Below are positions 7,801 to 16,457 of a stretch of DNA of 64,000 nt, one piece after another (position 1 is the stretch's first letter; each line of letters begins with the position of its first letter). Made by a program: the position numbers and the translations under genes. The notes under the pieces are model-generated. The model was not told where the DNA came from and ran no database searches. It was given only the letters and a program-made list of their open reading frames with translations. The stretch is from the NCBI RefSeq assembly GCF_002157835.1, contig NZ_CP020809.1, forward strand, positions 1,302,001 through 1,366,000. Direction: 5' to 3'. This DNA is from Mycobacterium dioxanotrophicus (GTDB lineage: Bacteria; Actinomycetota; Actinomycetes; Mycobacteriales; Mycobacteriaceae).

Positions 7801-10020
7801 ATGGACGTCATGCTCGGGGTGTCCGTTGTCGGCGCCGACGCGCGGATCGCGCTGCTCGACGCGGCGGCGCCGCACGACGTCATCGACCAATCTGCCGTCG
7901 ATCTGAGCACCGAACCCGTCAGCGCACTGGTGTCGACATTGGTGTCCACCGACCGCATGCTGGCCGAGTCCGGCCACCGCGTCGTGGCCACCCGCATCTG
8001 TGACGGCGACTCCGAGCAGGCGAAGACGCTGGTCAATGCCCTCGTCGACGCCGATATGACCGATGTGACCGCGGTAGCCCGCCCCGATGCGCTGATCGCC
8101 GCCGTGCGGTCGCTGGCGGCAGGCGAGACCGTCGCCTCACTGTCCTCGGAAGGCGATACGGCAGCGTTGTCGATCGTCGATTCCGATACCGACACCACCT
8201 CGCTCATCGCCGTCGAACCGATTCGCCAGGACGATCACGCCTCGGCCTACCGGGCCCTGCTCGAGCGGTTCAGCGAGGAGCCGGGCGGCGCGACGAGCGT
8301 GATCGTGCTGGGGGCGCCGACCGCCTCGCAGTGGGCCACCGAAGTCGGTGCGGCGTCGACGGTTCCCTTGCGATTCCCCGATGAGCCCGAGTTCGTCCTG
8401 GCACGCGGGGCGGCGCTGGCCGCCCTTTCACTGCCGTCGGCTGCCGCTGCGCTGCCCGATATCGAACTGGACGCCGCCGAGACGATGCTCGGCCCGCAGG
8501 CCCAGCAGTTGGCCTACTCCGAGGTCGACGACACCGGCGGCCTCGACACCGAATTCGAGTACGCCGACACCGACGTCCCGCTGCAGACCCCGATGCGGCC
8601 GCTGAGCGCGATCGACCCCGAGGAAGTGGAAGACGACGGCGTCACTGCCGCGGGGCCACGCCCCAAGATGCTGCTGCTGGGCAGTACCGTTGCCGCCGTC
8701 GTGGTGGTGGGTTTCGCGGCCCTGGCCGTCAGTGTCGCCATCAGCATCCGGCCCACCGCGACCCAACAGGCGATCCGGATGCAGGACGAGACGGTGCCCG
8801 GCAAGTACTTCCCGGTCACACCCGGCCAGGGCGTCACCCCTGACGGCCCGAACTGGACTGCCATCGAGAGCACCCCGCCGCCCGGCGTGGATACCGGCGG
8901 CGTACGCACCTTCCAGACCAAGGCTCTGAATTTCTCCGGGAACGGCGCTGACGCCGTGGTGCCCAGGGTGATTCAGATCTACCGGGACGGAACTGTGGGC
9001 GTTCCCGACCCGCAGGCCCTGGTGCCCGTTCCGCCGGATCCGCTCAACCCCGATATCCCGCAGGCGGTCCCGGATTTCGTGCCGCGGCTGATCCCCGATC
9101 TGTCCAAGGTGGACATGACTCAGGTGCTGTCGGTTCTCGGCAACATGCAGGAGAACCCGGCGAACACCATCGAAGCGGCCCAGAACGTCAGCCGCGTCGT
9201 ACCGCTGACCGACATGGTCAACCCCAACAACGGTCTCGGCCTCAAAGACCTGGGGCTGGTTGCCGCCGTACCGAGCAATCGCGGCGCGCTGTTCAGCACC
9301 GACCAACCCAAGTCGGCGGTGTCGAACGCGGGCGCCATACCTGCCGAGATCTTCCAAACCGGCAAGACGGGAGTCGACGCAGCGCAGGTGCTGCCTCCCG
9401 ACACCAAGGTGATCGAGGCGCTCCCGGCTCCGGTCACCAATGGAAAACCCGGTAGTACGCCCATTTTCGGCAGTGCCATACCCGATCTCGGTGCCGTATT
9501 GCCGAATCCGGCCGGTGTGACGCCCGGTGCGGTCAAGCCGGGGCTCGGCGTCACTCCCGACGTCACGGCCGGGATTCCGGACGTACTGCCCAAACCGGAT
9601 GTGACGCAACAGCTGCCGGGCGTGCTGCCGCTGCCCGGGCTGTCGCCGAAACCCGACGTGACGCCGCAGCTGCCGAACGTGCTGCCGCTGCCGGACCTGT
9701 CGCCGAAGCCGATCGTGAAGGCGCCCGTACCCGACGTCTCCGTGCCTGAGGTGAAGATTCCGGATGCGCCGATTCAGGTGCCCCAGGTGAAGATTCCTGA
9801 TCCGCCCGTATCGGTTCCGGATCCGCCGGTTTCGGTTCCGGAGCCGGTGTTCAAACTGCCCATACCGGTGTTCAACGTCCCGGCGCCGGCTGCTCCGTCG
9901 GTACCGGTGCCTGAGGCTCCGTCGGCGCCCTCGGTGCCGCTGTTGCCGCAGATCCCATTGCTGCCGCAACTGCCGTTCGGCGGCAGCGGGGGCGGACTGT
10001 TCGGATCGGGAACGAGTTAG
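7801..10020 (+). CDS. DUF7159-like bitopic protein with proline-rich repeat exterior
   Basis: A 739-residue protein. Residues 1-215 resemble the mycobacterial DUF7159 domain (start MDVMLGVSVVGADARIALLD), an ASKHA/actin-like fold by appearance, followed by an acidic linker (220-285). One transmembrane helix spans about 290-316, with the N-terminus probably cytoplasmic. The exterior holds a globular stretch to about 560, then a low-complexity region of imperfect repeats built on PDV-QLP-VLPLP-LSPKP and VPDPPVSVP up to the Gly-rich C-terminus. Such proline-rich regions are common in cell-wall-spanning mycobacterial proteins. It stands divergent to the secretion ATPase and is followed 5 bp later by a polytopic membrane protein. 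A structural or scaffolding role in the secretion system is inference. Confidence 0.75.
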   Translation: MDVMLGVSVVGADARIALLDAAAPHDVIDQSAVDLSTEPVSALVSTLVSTDRMLAESGHRVVATRICDGDSEQAKTLVNALVDADMTDVTAVARPDALIAAVRSLAAGETVASLSSEGDTAALSIVDSDTDTTSLIAVEPIRQDDHASAYRALLERFSEEPGGATSVIVLGAPTASQWATEVGAASTVPLRFPDEPEFVLARGAALAALSLPSAAAALPDIELDAAETMLGPQAQQLAYSEVDDTGGLDTEFEYADTDVPLQTPMRPLSAIDPEEVEDDGVTAAGPRPKMLLLGSTVAAVVVVGFAALAVSVAISIRPTATQQAIRMQDETVPGKYFPVTPGQGVTPDGPNWTAIESTPPPGVDTGGVRTFQTKALNFSGNGADAVVPRVIQIYRDGTVGVPDPQALVPVPPDPLNPDIPQAVPDFVPRLIPDLSKVDMTQVLSVLGNMQENPANTIEAAQNVSRVVPLTDMVNPNNGLGLKDLGLVAAVPSNRGALFSTDQPKSAVSNAGAIPAEIFQTGKTGVDAAQVLPPDTKVIEALPAPVTNGKPGSTPIFGSAIPDLGAVLPNPAGVTPGAVKPGLGVTPDVTAGIPDVLPKPDVTQQLPGVLPLPGLSPKPDVTPQLPNVLPLPDLSPKPIVKAPVPDVSVPEVKIPDAPIQVPQVKIPDPPVSVPDPPVSVPEPVFKLPIPVFNVPAPAAPSVPVPEAPSAPSVPLLPQIPLLPQLPFGGSGGGLFGSGTS

Positions 10021-10025
10021 AGCCT

Positions 10026-11564
10026 GTGCCTACACATCACCACACCGAAGCCGCGACAACGGTGTTCGCCACCGACGCCGCCACGAATAGGACGAACCTC
10101 ATTCGAGACGCGCTCGCCGGGATCCTCGTGGTGGCCGGGCTACTGCTGCCCTGGAGCGTCTCCTGCGGGGTAGGGATCGCGGGGACACCGGGCTGGGTGT
10201 TCAGCCTGCTGGCCCTCGTGACTGTGCTGTCGCTGGCCGCGGTGGTGTGCAGCCACGTCGGCACTGGGGCTGCGCGGGATCGGCTGCGGTTGCTGCTCAA
10301 TGTGCCGTATCTGCTTGTGACAGTGGGGTTTGTGGCCGTCACCGTGGTTCAGTCGGTCTCCTATGGGGGTACCGGCACGCTGCCGCCGGGCATCGGCCCG
10401 GGCGCGTGGCTGGGAACGGCGGGGGCCTTGCTGGCTGCCCAGCCGAGCATCGCCGGAACCGACGACGAATGGTTCGGCGCCAGGACATCGCGGATCATCG
10501 GCGTCGCGTCGGTCGTACTGGCCATCGGGGCGGTGGCGTTCAACCTCTATTGGCGTACCCGATTCGTGGTACCGCAGATCGGCAACGCCGACACCGGGAT
10601 GCAGAACCTCATCGTGGCCGTGGCCGCGCTGTTCTACGGCCTGGTTGCTCTGGCGCCCATCGTGATTGCCGCGCGCTGGCTCATGTCGGGCACTGCGGCG
10701 GCACGCATGGCCACCGTGCTGCTCGGATCGTCGGTCCTGATCAGTGGAGCGCTGGTGTGGATCCTGCCGGTGGGCCGCGACCTCGACGCATTCCACGGGA
10801 TTGCGCAGAACACCTCTACCGCGGGTGTCGGGTTCGAGGGGTATCTGGCGTGGGCGGCTGCAGCAGCGCTCGTCGGCACAGCCACCGTGCTCGGTGCGTC
10901 GGTCTCAGGTGACCAGTGGCGCGGGTCGACGCGAAAGTGCCTGCTGATCATCGCGGTCTGGTGTGGCGGCTCTGCGGTGCTGCGGATCATCGACCTGATG
11001 TCGACCTCGGTGCTCGATCTCCCGGCCCCGCCGTACAACAGCACCGCACTGATGGCTTTCGATCTGGTGGTCGCGGTGCTGGCGATGTGGTTGTTCATCA
11101 ACCACAACTCTTCAAGCGCGGCACCGCGATTGGTGATGCCGCTGCTGTTCGGCATCCTGTTCGTGCTGACGGTATCGCGGGTGATCGTCGGAGTGGCGCT
11201 GGTGCCGCGGGTCCAGCCGCTCAACGCCTCCGATATCAACAGCGTGTACGGCAACACCCTGTCCCAGCAGATCACCAGCACCTTCGACGTGGCCCTGTGT
11301 GTGCTGGCCCTGGCCCTGCTGGTGATCCCGCTCGTGGCCGGTGCCACGAGCGGGCGCATCCGAAACTTTGAGCAACCGGTCGCGGCCGCCGAACCGCCGG
11401 AGCCTGTGGCCGTCGAATCGGCCACCATCCGGATCGCCCGGCCGCAGACCCCCTCGACCGCAACGGATTCAGCGCACGACCGGGTGGCCCAGGTGCTGGC
11501 CGAATCGACCAAGCGGTTCGCCGCGGGCACCACTTATGGCGGGGCGCAACGCGCCGACGACTAA
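10026..11564 (+). CDS. Polytopic membrane protein, about 12 helices
   Basis: A 512-residue integral membrane protein starting at a GTG 5 bp after the preceding stop. By eye there are about twelve hydrophobic segments between residues 20 and 440, then a hydrophilic cytoplasmic tail of about 65 residues. No transporter signature, channel motif or catalytic residue pattern was recognised. Size and helix count recall EccD, the 11-TM pore subunit of ESX systems, but the N-terminal ubiquitin-like domain of EccD is absent and I see no sequence resemblance. It is probably co-transcribed with the DUF7159-like gene. Its last bases overlap the end of the convergent response-regulator gene by 4 bp. Confidence 0.7.
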   Translation: MPTHHHTEAATTVFATDAATNRTNLIRDALAGILVVAGLLLPWSVSCGVGIAGTPGWVFSLLALVTVLSLAAVVCSHVGTGAARDRLRLLLNVPYLLVTVGFVAVTVVQSVSYGGTGTLPPGIGPGAWLGTAGALLAAQPSIAGTDDEWFGARTSRIIGVASVVLAIGAVAFNLYWRTRFVVPQIGNADTGMQNLIVAVAALFYGLVALAPIVIAARWLMSGTAAARMATVLLGSSVLISGALVWILPVGRDLDAFHGIAQNTSTAGVGFEGYLAWAAAAALVGTATVLGASVSGDQWRGSTRKCLLIIAVWCGGSAVLRIIDLMSTSVLDLPAPPYNSTALMAFDLVVAVLAMWLFINHNSSSAAPRLVMPLLFGILFVLTVSRVIVGVALVPRVQPLNASDINSVYGNTLSQQITSTFDVALCVLALALLVIPLVAGATSGRIRNFEQPVAAAEPPEPVAVESATIRIARPQTPSTATDSAHDRVAQVLAESTKRFAAGTTYGGAQRADD

Positions 11565-12262
11565 GACAGGTCGTTGAGGCTGAGGATGCCGTCTTCGATG
11601 GCGCGTGCCAGCAGCGCCGACTTGGTGGGTGCGGGCCGCCCGACGCCGGCATATTTCGCCCGTGCCCGCTGCAGATGGGTGCGCACGGTGGTCGGTGAGA
11701 TGTAGAGCCGCTTGCCGACGAGTTCCTTGCTCTCGGTTTGGAACCAGGCGATGAGGACTTCTTTTTCGCGCTCCGACAAGCTGATCCGGCCGAGCCGGGT
11801 GTCGTTGAGAAGAGCTTTGGCCATCCGGGGAGCCACATAGGGCGTGGTGGACTGTGCGGCGTGGATGGCGTCGATGAGATGACGCTTGCCCTCGGTCTTC
11901 GTCAGATAGCTGACGGCGCCGAGGTCCAGTGAGGTCAGGATGACTTCGTCGGCCGTCAGATGTGAATACACCACCACCCGCTGGCCGGATTCGGACAATA
12001 CCCGCAACGTCTCGAATTCCGGTTTGCCCCCGTCGATCTGGAGATCGAGAAGTACGACGTCGACCGGCTCTGGGGTCTCGGCGGCCTGCGCGAAGTACTC
12101 GGCCGGGGTGCTGAAGCAACCCGTCACCTCAATCGGCGGAACCGCGTCCACACACCATGCTTCGATGCCGGCGCGCACCACATCGTGGTCGTCGATCACC
12201 GCGACCGTCACGGGATGGGGACCGCTGGTGGGTTGTGGAGTCGTCATCGCTGCGTCGTGCAC
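11561..12262 (-). CDS. NarL/FixJ-type response regulator
   Basis: A 233-residue two-component regulator. An N-terminal receiver domain has the acidic pair in AVIDDHD, phosphoacceptor D73 in LLDLQIDG, S/T in VVYSHL and K in SYLTKTEGK. A C-terminal LuxR-type HTH follows (about 155-230, SEREKEVLIAW ... SPTTVRTHLQRARAKY). The GTG at 12262 is chosen because AAAGAGG precedes it; an ATG five codons later lacks a ribosome-binding site. The divergent neighbour is a histidine kinase, 59 bp away, so they are the likely cognate pair. The HTH is strongly similar to the stand-alone HTH gene at 16045-16284, which suggests overlapping operators. Confidence 0.92.
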   Translation of the reverse strand: MHDAAMTTPQPTSGPHPVTVAVIDDHDVVRAGIEAWCVDAVPPIEVTGCFSTPAEYFAQAAETPEPVDVVLLDLQIDGGKPEFETLRVLSESGQRVVVYSHLTADEVILTSLDLGAVSYLTKTEGKRHLIDAIHAAQSTTPYVAPRMAKALLNDTRLGRISLSEREKEVLIAWFQTESKELVGKRLYISPTTVRTHLQRARAKYAGVGRPAPTKSALLARAIEDGILSLNDLS

Positions 12263-12321
12263 CGAAACCTCTTTGTGGGCGGGGGATTTGCACGTCAGTC
12301 TAATCGATCTATGTTCTTCTC

Positions 12322-14568
12322 ATGGCGGCATCGGACGGGGCGACGACAGAGCTGCAGACCGATGCTCCGCGGCGCCATTTGATGCGCCGCGCCGCCACTG
12401 TCGGACTGCTGATGCGCAACTGCGTGGGTTTGGCGGTGGCGCTGGTGGCCCTCGCCGATCCGGCATCCACACGACTGCCGGCCGGCACCTGGGTGCTGGT
12501 GATCCTCGCGGTGTGGTCGGCTTACCGCATCACGACCCGTACGCACGGGCGTACCGTCCTCGCCGTCGACTTCCTGCTGGTTCTCGCAGTGTGCGCGGCG
12601 ATCCCGGTCCTCACCCCCGATCCGCACTTCTACCTGACCAACAGTGCGCCACAGGCGATTGCGGGTACCGCCGTGATCAGCTTCGCGGTTTCGGTACCGG
12701 CCCGGATCAGCTTGCCGATCACGCTCGCCGTGGCCGCCGGCTACGCGTGGGGGAGCGCCCACGTCGTGGGGTGGGGCCATGTCACTGCGGTGGCGGCGCT
12801 GTACTACTTCGCGCTGCAGTGGTCGACGTCCGTGCTGATCCGTCTGATGGTGCTGCGGGTCGCCGATGCGGTGGGCCAGGCCCGGGCCGGACGTCGGGCA
12901 GCCGAACTGGTGCAACAGATCAACGACGCGGTCTGGGAGTTCGACCGTGAGCAATTGGCGTTGCTGCACGATACGGCGGCCTCGACATTGTTGATGGTCG
13001 GGCAGGGCGCCGTCGCGTCGCCGGAGCGGCTGTCCGCCCAGGCCCGGCGCGATCTTCAGCTCCTGCAACATGGTCCGTGGATCGCCCCGCCGGAACGCCT
13101 CGAACTGGTCGGCGAACTGCGCGACGCGGCCGCGCATCTGGTGACGCCCGTCGAGTTCCACGGGGTCGGGGAACTCTGGCTGGCCGGTGAGACCGGGCGG
13201 CTCGTGCTCGCGGCGGCCCGCGAAGTGATGAACAACGTGGACCGGCACGCCGAGGCGAACCTGCTGAGCATCACCGTGTCGCCCGACGCCGTCGTGTGCG
13301 TGGACGACGGCATCGGGTTCGACCCCGGCGCTCCGCGCAGCGGCCACGGCGTGACGGATTCGATCATCGACCGGATGGTCCGAGCCGGCGGGCAGGCGCA
13401 GATCAGGTCGTCACCGGGAGCGGGTACCTCGGTCGAATTGTCGTGGCCGCACACGTTTCCGGAGGTCGACGCGCACCCGGCGGTGTCCGATCCGGATCGG
13501 CTCATCGATCGCGTGCGGATCAGATACGGGTTGGCCCTCACGGGCTACGCCTTGGCGAATCTCGCGTTCGCGGTGCCGCAGGCCGGACTGGCCAGTGGCG
13601 GGCGTGCGGTCGACGTCGTTCTCGGCGTGGTCGCTGCCTGCGCAGTGCTGACGGCGGTGCCCGGGATCATGCGTGGTCGCTGGGGTTTCGCGCGACCGGC
13701 GATCGGCGCTCTGATGCTCGTGACGGTCCTGCAGCCACTGCTGCTACCGCCGGAACTGGTTGGCGGCTACGCACATTGGGCGCAGAACGCCGTCGGGTGG
13801 TGCGCGTTGCCGCTGCTGCTGGGCATGTCGACCGGCCGTGGTGCGGCTGTCCTGGTCGGCTTCTGGACGTTGGGAGCGGCCGCCGAGCTGATCTGCCGAC
13901 CGGACTGGGCGTTGTTGGTGAACATCGGCCTCGGGACGGCAAGCATCCTCGCGGTCCAGCTGTTCGCCTTGCTGTTCAACGGTCTGGTGCGGGGCGCTGC
14001 GGCCCAGGCGCATGCCGAGACCGATGCCCATCACCGGCTCGTCGTGGTGGACCGGGTGAGTAGGGCAGTGCGTGACGAGTATCAGCGGCGCTATGCCAGA
14101 TTGGTCGACAACGTGCTGCCGTTGCTGCACCAATTGAGCGGGACCGGCAGCGCCGACGCCGCTCTGCAGCGCGCGGCACGCGCCGAATCTCGGCGACTGC
14201 GGGCCCTCTTCGACCAGGAGGCGACCTTCGATCACCCGCTCATGCGGCAGGTCCGTCGGCTGGTCGATACCGCGGAGTCGTCCGATACCGACGTGGCGAT
14301 CGACCTGGGCGGCAGCCTGCCGGTGCTCGATGTCGACGAAATCAGCGCGCTGACAATGCCGTTGGAGCGGATCGTGGGCGCGGCACCCGCGTCGATACGG
14401 CTCGTGGTCAACGGCACGGAGTCGGAGGTGAGCGTCAGTATCGTCTGCGAGGGAATGGTCGACGACCCGCATCTGGGACGGGACCTGGAGTCCGCCGGCT
14501 GCGCCGAGGTGGTGACCTCAGGTCCGCTGGTGTGGGTGCTGGTCCGCCATGTCCTGGTGCCTGCGTGA
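12322..14568 (+). CDS. Double-module membrane histidine kinase
   Basis: A 748-residue protein made of two tandem kinase-like halves. Half one has about five or six membrane segments (25-190), a NarX/DesK-type dimerisation helix with H216 in LLHDTAAST, an N box EVMNNVDRHA (301-310) and G boxes DDGIGFDP and GHGV, so it looks catalytically complete. Half two repeats the plan with membrane segments at about 400-555 and a dimerisation-like helix near YARLVDNVLPLLHQ. It then has a C-terminal domain with no recognisable N or G boxes, so it is probably a degenerate ATPase domain. It is divergent to the response regulator and is likely its phosphodonor. The duplication is unusual and could be intramolecular pseudo-dimer formation or a second sensory input. 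Confidence 0.85.
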   Translation: MAASDGATTELQTDAPRRHLMRRAATVGLLMRNCVGLAVALVALADPASTRLPAGTWVLVILAVWSAYRITTRTHGRTVLAVDFLLVLAVCAAIPVLTPDPHFYLTNSAPQAIAGTAVISFAVSVPARISLPITLAVAAGYAWGSAHVVGWGHVTAVAALYYFALQWSTSVLIRLMVLRVADAVGQARAGRRAAELVQQINDAVWEFDREQLALLHDTAASTLLMVGQGAVASPERLSAQARRDLQLLQHGPWIAPPERLELVGELRDAAAHLVTPVEFHGVGELWLAGETGRLVLAAAREVMNNVDRHAEANLLSITVSPDAVVCVDDGIGFDPGAPRSGHGVTDSIIDRMVRAGGQAQIRSSPGAGTSVELSWPHTFPEVDAHPAVSDPDRLIDRVRIRYGLALTGYALANLAFAVPQAGLASGGRAVDVVLGVVAACAVLTAVPGIMRGRWGFARPAIGALMLVTVLQPLLLPPELVGGYAHWAQNAVGWCALPLLLGMSTGRGAAVLVGFWTLGAAAELICRPDWALLVNIGLGTASILAVQLFALLFNGLVRGAAAQAHAETDAHHRLVVVDRVSRAVRDEYQRRYARLVDNVLPLLHQLSGTGSADAALQRAARAESRRLRALFDQEATFDHPLMRQVRRLVDTAESSDTDVAIDLGGSLPVLDVDEISALTMPLERIVGAAPASIRLVVNGTESEVSVSIVCEGMVDDPHLGRDLESAGCAEVVTSGPLVWVLVRHVLVPA

Positions 14569-14571
14569 TGG

Positions 14572-15171
14572 TCAGGGCGCCCCGAAGATGCTGCGAATCG
14601 CGTCGGGATCCCAGTGGTCGGTCGGATTTCCGCCGACGGTTCCGCTGACCGATCCGTGACCGACCGCGATGAGGTCGGACCCGTTCCGGATGACACACAC
14701 CCAGGCCGTACGCTCGTCGTCGGCGGTGAAAGCCGTTCCGTCATAAGTCTGTTGGGCGAGGGCGAGGACAGCCGCGGCGGCGTCCTCTGCGGACGCCGGG
14801 CGTAACGCGTGGACACCGGCTGCCGTCGTGGTGTCGACCACCCAGCCGTCGGGTGTCTGTGCCGCGGTCACCGACGCACCGCCCAGAACGGAATGATCCG
14901 ACGCCGGTGCGATATACGCGCCGACACGGTGTTCCGAGCCCAGGAATGCCGCGACATCGTCGGCGATCATCTCGTGCGGACGCATGCCGGGGCGGTCCGC
15001 GTCGGCGCGGGCCAGCCTGCGCACCATCAGGGAACGCATGCCCCGCATACCGGCCCGTGCCAACTCCTCGGGCGTCGCGGCCACGGTGCTCAACCCGATG
15101 GGCCACGGCCGCCCGTCGGCGGCGCAGAGCGCGACGATCTCGTCGTCGGTCAGCAGTGCGGTGTCGTCCAC
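14572..15171 (-). CDS. Uncharacterised protein paired with a long WXG100 protein
   Basis: A 199-residue soluble protein starting at GTG 15171, chosen because TAGAGAGG lies a suitable distance upstream and 13 bp after the WXG100 gene stop. The sequence is acidic and Ala-rich (VDDTALLTDDEIVALCAADGR at the start), with no signal peptide, membrane segment or recognised domain. A frame extension upstream into the WXG100 gene exists but lacks a plausible initiation site. It lies immediately downstream of the extended WXG100 gene in the same direction. Cargo chaperone, adaptor or immunity protein are all possible; the sequence does not decide. It is convergent with the histidine kinase, with 3 bp between the stops. 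Confidence 0.62.
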   Translation of the reverse strand: MDDTALLTDDEIVALCAADGRPWPIGLSTVAATPEELARAGMRGMRSLMVRRLARADADRPGMRPHEMIADDVAAFLGSEHRVGAYIAPASDHSVLGGASVTAAQTPDGWVVDTTTAAGVHALRPASAEDAAAAVLALAQQTYDGTAFTADDERTAWVCVIRNGSDLIAVGHGSVSGTVGGNPTDHWDPDAIRSIFGAP

Positions 15172-15184
15172 CAGGATCGCCTCT

Positions 15185-15934
15185 CTACCAGGGAACCAGA
15201 TTCGAGAACAGTTTCGGCACATACCCGACTACGGCGTCCTTGGCGGCGTCAAACGCCCCGCCGGGATCCGAGGCGATGTAGTCCGTGACGGTCTTGACGC
15301 CGCCCGCGCTGAAGTCCGCCTGCGCCGCCTGCTCGGCGACGTCACGCCATTGCGACAGCGCCACTCCCGAGAGATAGCCGACCGGGGTGTCGGTGCTCTT
15401 GAGTAGTCCGCTGGCGAGGTCGATCATCGAATCGCCTGCTTCGCCGATCTTCTCCTCGGGCGTCAGCCGGGTATCGCCGGCCAGCCCGAGGGCATCCAAC
15501 AGCGGAATGGCGCCGATGTCGTCGTACCGGCCGAGCAGAGTTCCCCACGTGATGGGCCACACCGCATTCGAATTGAGGAAATCGCGGATACCGACGAGCG
15601 GGTTGAGCGGTTGCTGGTCGAACCCGTCGGGAAGCACCCGCAGCGCCGACTTGGCGATCGTCGATCCCGTTGCGGCGCTGGCATGTTCCTGCTCGCCGGC
15701 ATTGCGTTCGACGGCCGTCGCGGCGTCCCGCAGTGCGCACGCGACACTGCGCATGCCGGTGCGGGACTGGCCGTGCCACTGCGAGCGGTAGCGCTCCGCA
15801 TCGGGACCGCGCCAGGGCACCGACGACAGTGCACCCGTCACTGCGGCCGACGCCGCCTCCAGCCGATCGGCCGCTTGCTGCAGCGTCCGTGCCAGGGCGC
15901 GCATCTGGTCGACATCGGCACCGACCACTCCCAT
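15185..15934 (-). CDS. WXG100 protein with long C-terminal extension, candidate type VII substrate
   Basis: A 249-residue protein. The ATG at 15934 is preceded by GAGGAGG at good spacing; upstream in-frame codons lack this. Residues 1-90 are a WXG100 hairpin with W41-R-G43 (PWRGPDAERYRSQWHGQ) and an NAGEQEHAS tail, very like the two other WXG100 domains of the locus. The remaining 160 residues contain hydrophobic, Gly/Ala-rich stretches but no enzyme motif I recognise. The C-terminus ends KLFSNLVPW. By analogy with WXG100 and LXG proteins it may be an exported effector or structural substrate. It is followed closely by a small soluble partner gene. Confidence 0.8.
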   Translation of the reverse strand: MGVVGADVDQMRALARTLQQAADRLEAASAAVTGALSSVPWRGPDAERYRSQWHGQSRTGMRSVACALRDAATAVERNAGEQEHASAATGSTIAKSALRVLPDGFDQQPLNPLVGIRDFLNSNAVWPITWGTLLGRYDDIGAIPLLDALGLAGDTRLTPEEKIGEAGDSMIDLASGLLKSTDTPVGYLSGVALSQWRDVAEQAAQADFSAGGVKTVTDYIASDPGGAFDAAKDAVVGYVPKLFSNLVPW

Positions 15935-16044
15935 ACGGACCTCCTCGGGCAGGCTGTGTGTGGCACGGGCGATGTCACCCAATCACACCATCTGGCGCCA
16001 CGATTGGCTGTCAGTCCAACGGATGACAACGGCGAGCCGGCTGC

Positions 16045-16284
16045 TCACAGATCATCGATGTGGATGAGCCCGTCCTGAATGGCCCGGGCGACCAGGGCGG
16101 CCTTGGTCTTCGCCGGCCGCCCGACCGCGGCGTACTTTGCCCGCACCCGCTGCAGGTGGGTGCGGACCGTGGTCGGCGCGATGTGCAACTGGCGGGCGAC
16201 CGCTTCCTTGCTTTCGGTGTGGAACCAGGCGACGAGCACCTCGACTTCGCGGGGTGCCAGCTCTGGTTGCACGGCGGGTGTCAT
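16045..16284 (-). CDS. Stand-alone LuxR-type HTH regulator
   Basis: A 79-residue protein consisting almost wholly of a GerE/LuxR helix-turn-helix domain (APREVEVLVAW ... APTTVRTHLQRVRAKY). It matches the C-terminal domain of the response regulator at 11561-12262 along its whole length. No receiver domain is encoded in frame upstream, so it is either a truncated paralogue or a natural single-domain regulator. The ATG at 16284 was chosen as the first in-frame ATG ahead of the domain; no good ribosome-binding site precedes it, and an upstream alternative start or a leaderless transcript is possible. The perfect 7-2-7 inverted repeat at 16335-16350 sits 50 bp upstream, suggesting autoregulation or control by the two-component system. 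Confidence 0.8.
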   Translation of the reverse strand: MTPAVQPELAPREVEVLVAWFHTESKEAVARQLHIAPTTVRTHLQRVRAKYAAVGRPAKTKAALVARAIQDGLIHIDDL

Positions 16285-16334
16285 ATCGGGAACAGACAAA
16301 TCCGTGACACCTCTCAACCTGAAACTTCGTTCTA

Positions 16335-16350
16335 TCGTCCGTTCGGACGA
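16335..16350. promoter_or_regulatory. Candidate LuxR/NarL operator, perfect 7-2-7 inverted repeat
   Basis: TCGTCCGTTCGGACGA is a perfect inverted repeat of heptamers separated by two bases. It lies between the stand-alone HTH gene and the rightward regulator gene. A one-mismatch version occurs at 7635 in front of the secretion accessory genes. Spacing and arm length fit NarL-family binding sites. Confidence 0.55.
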
Positions 16351-16424
16351 CAGGAAAAGCAGGTGGTCTTGACACCTATTTGCCAGACTTGGAGTTCGCG
16401 AAACGTCAATAACTGAGAACTTCA

Positions 16425-16438
16425 GGCAAGATCTTGCC
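16425..16438. promoter_or_regulatory. Palindrome upstream of receiver-like regulator
   Basis: GGCAAGATCTTGCC is a perfect 14-bp palindrome ending 19 bp before the ATG at 16458. Its position, overlapping the expected promoter or 5' leader, suggests an operator, perhaps autoregulatory. No known regulator could be assigned. Confidence 0.4.
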
Positions 16439-16457
16439 GGGCATAGGAAAATTGAGT

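Noticed and set aside
9600..9960. Short tandem DNA repeats resembling a repeat array
   Set aside because: They encode the proline-rich repeats (VLPLP, VPDPPVSVP) of the DUF7159-like protein in frame, have no constant spacer structure and are not a CRISPR.
2151..15934. Assignment of the secretion locus to ESX-1 to ESX-5
   Set aside because: No eccB, eccD, eccE, mycP, PE/PPE or espG-like gene is visible and the ATPase has an FHA N-terminus, so a canonical ESX name is not supported.
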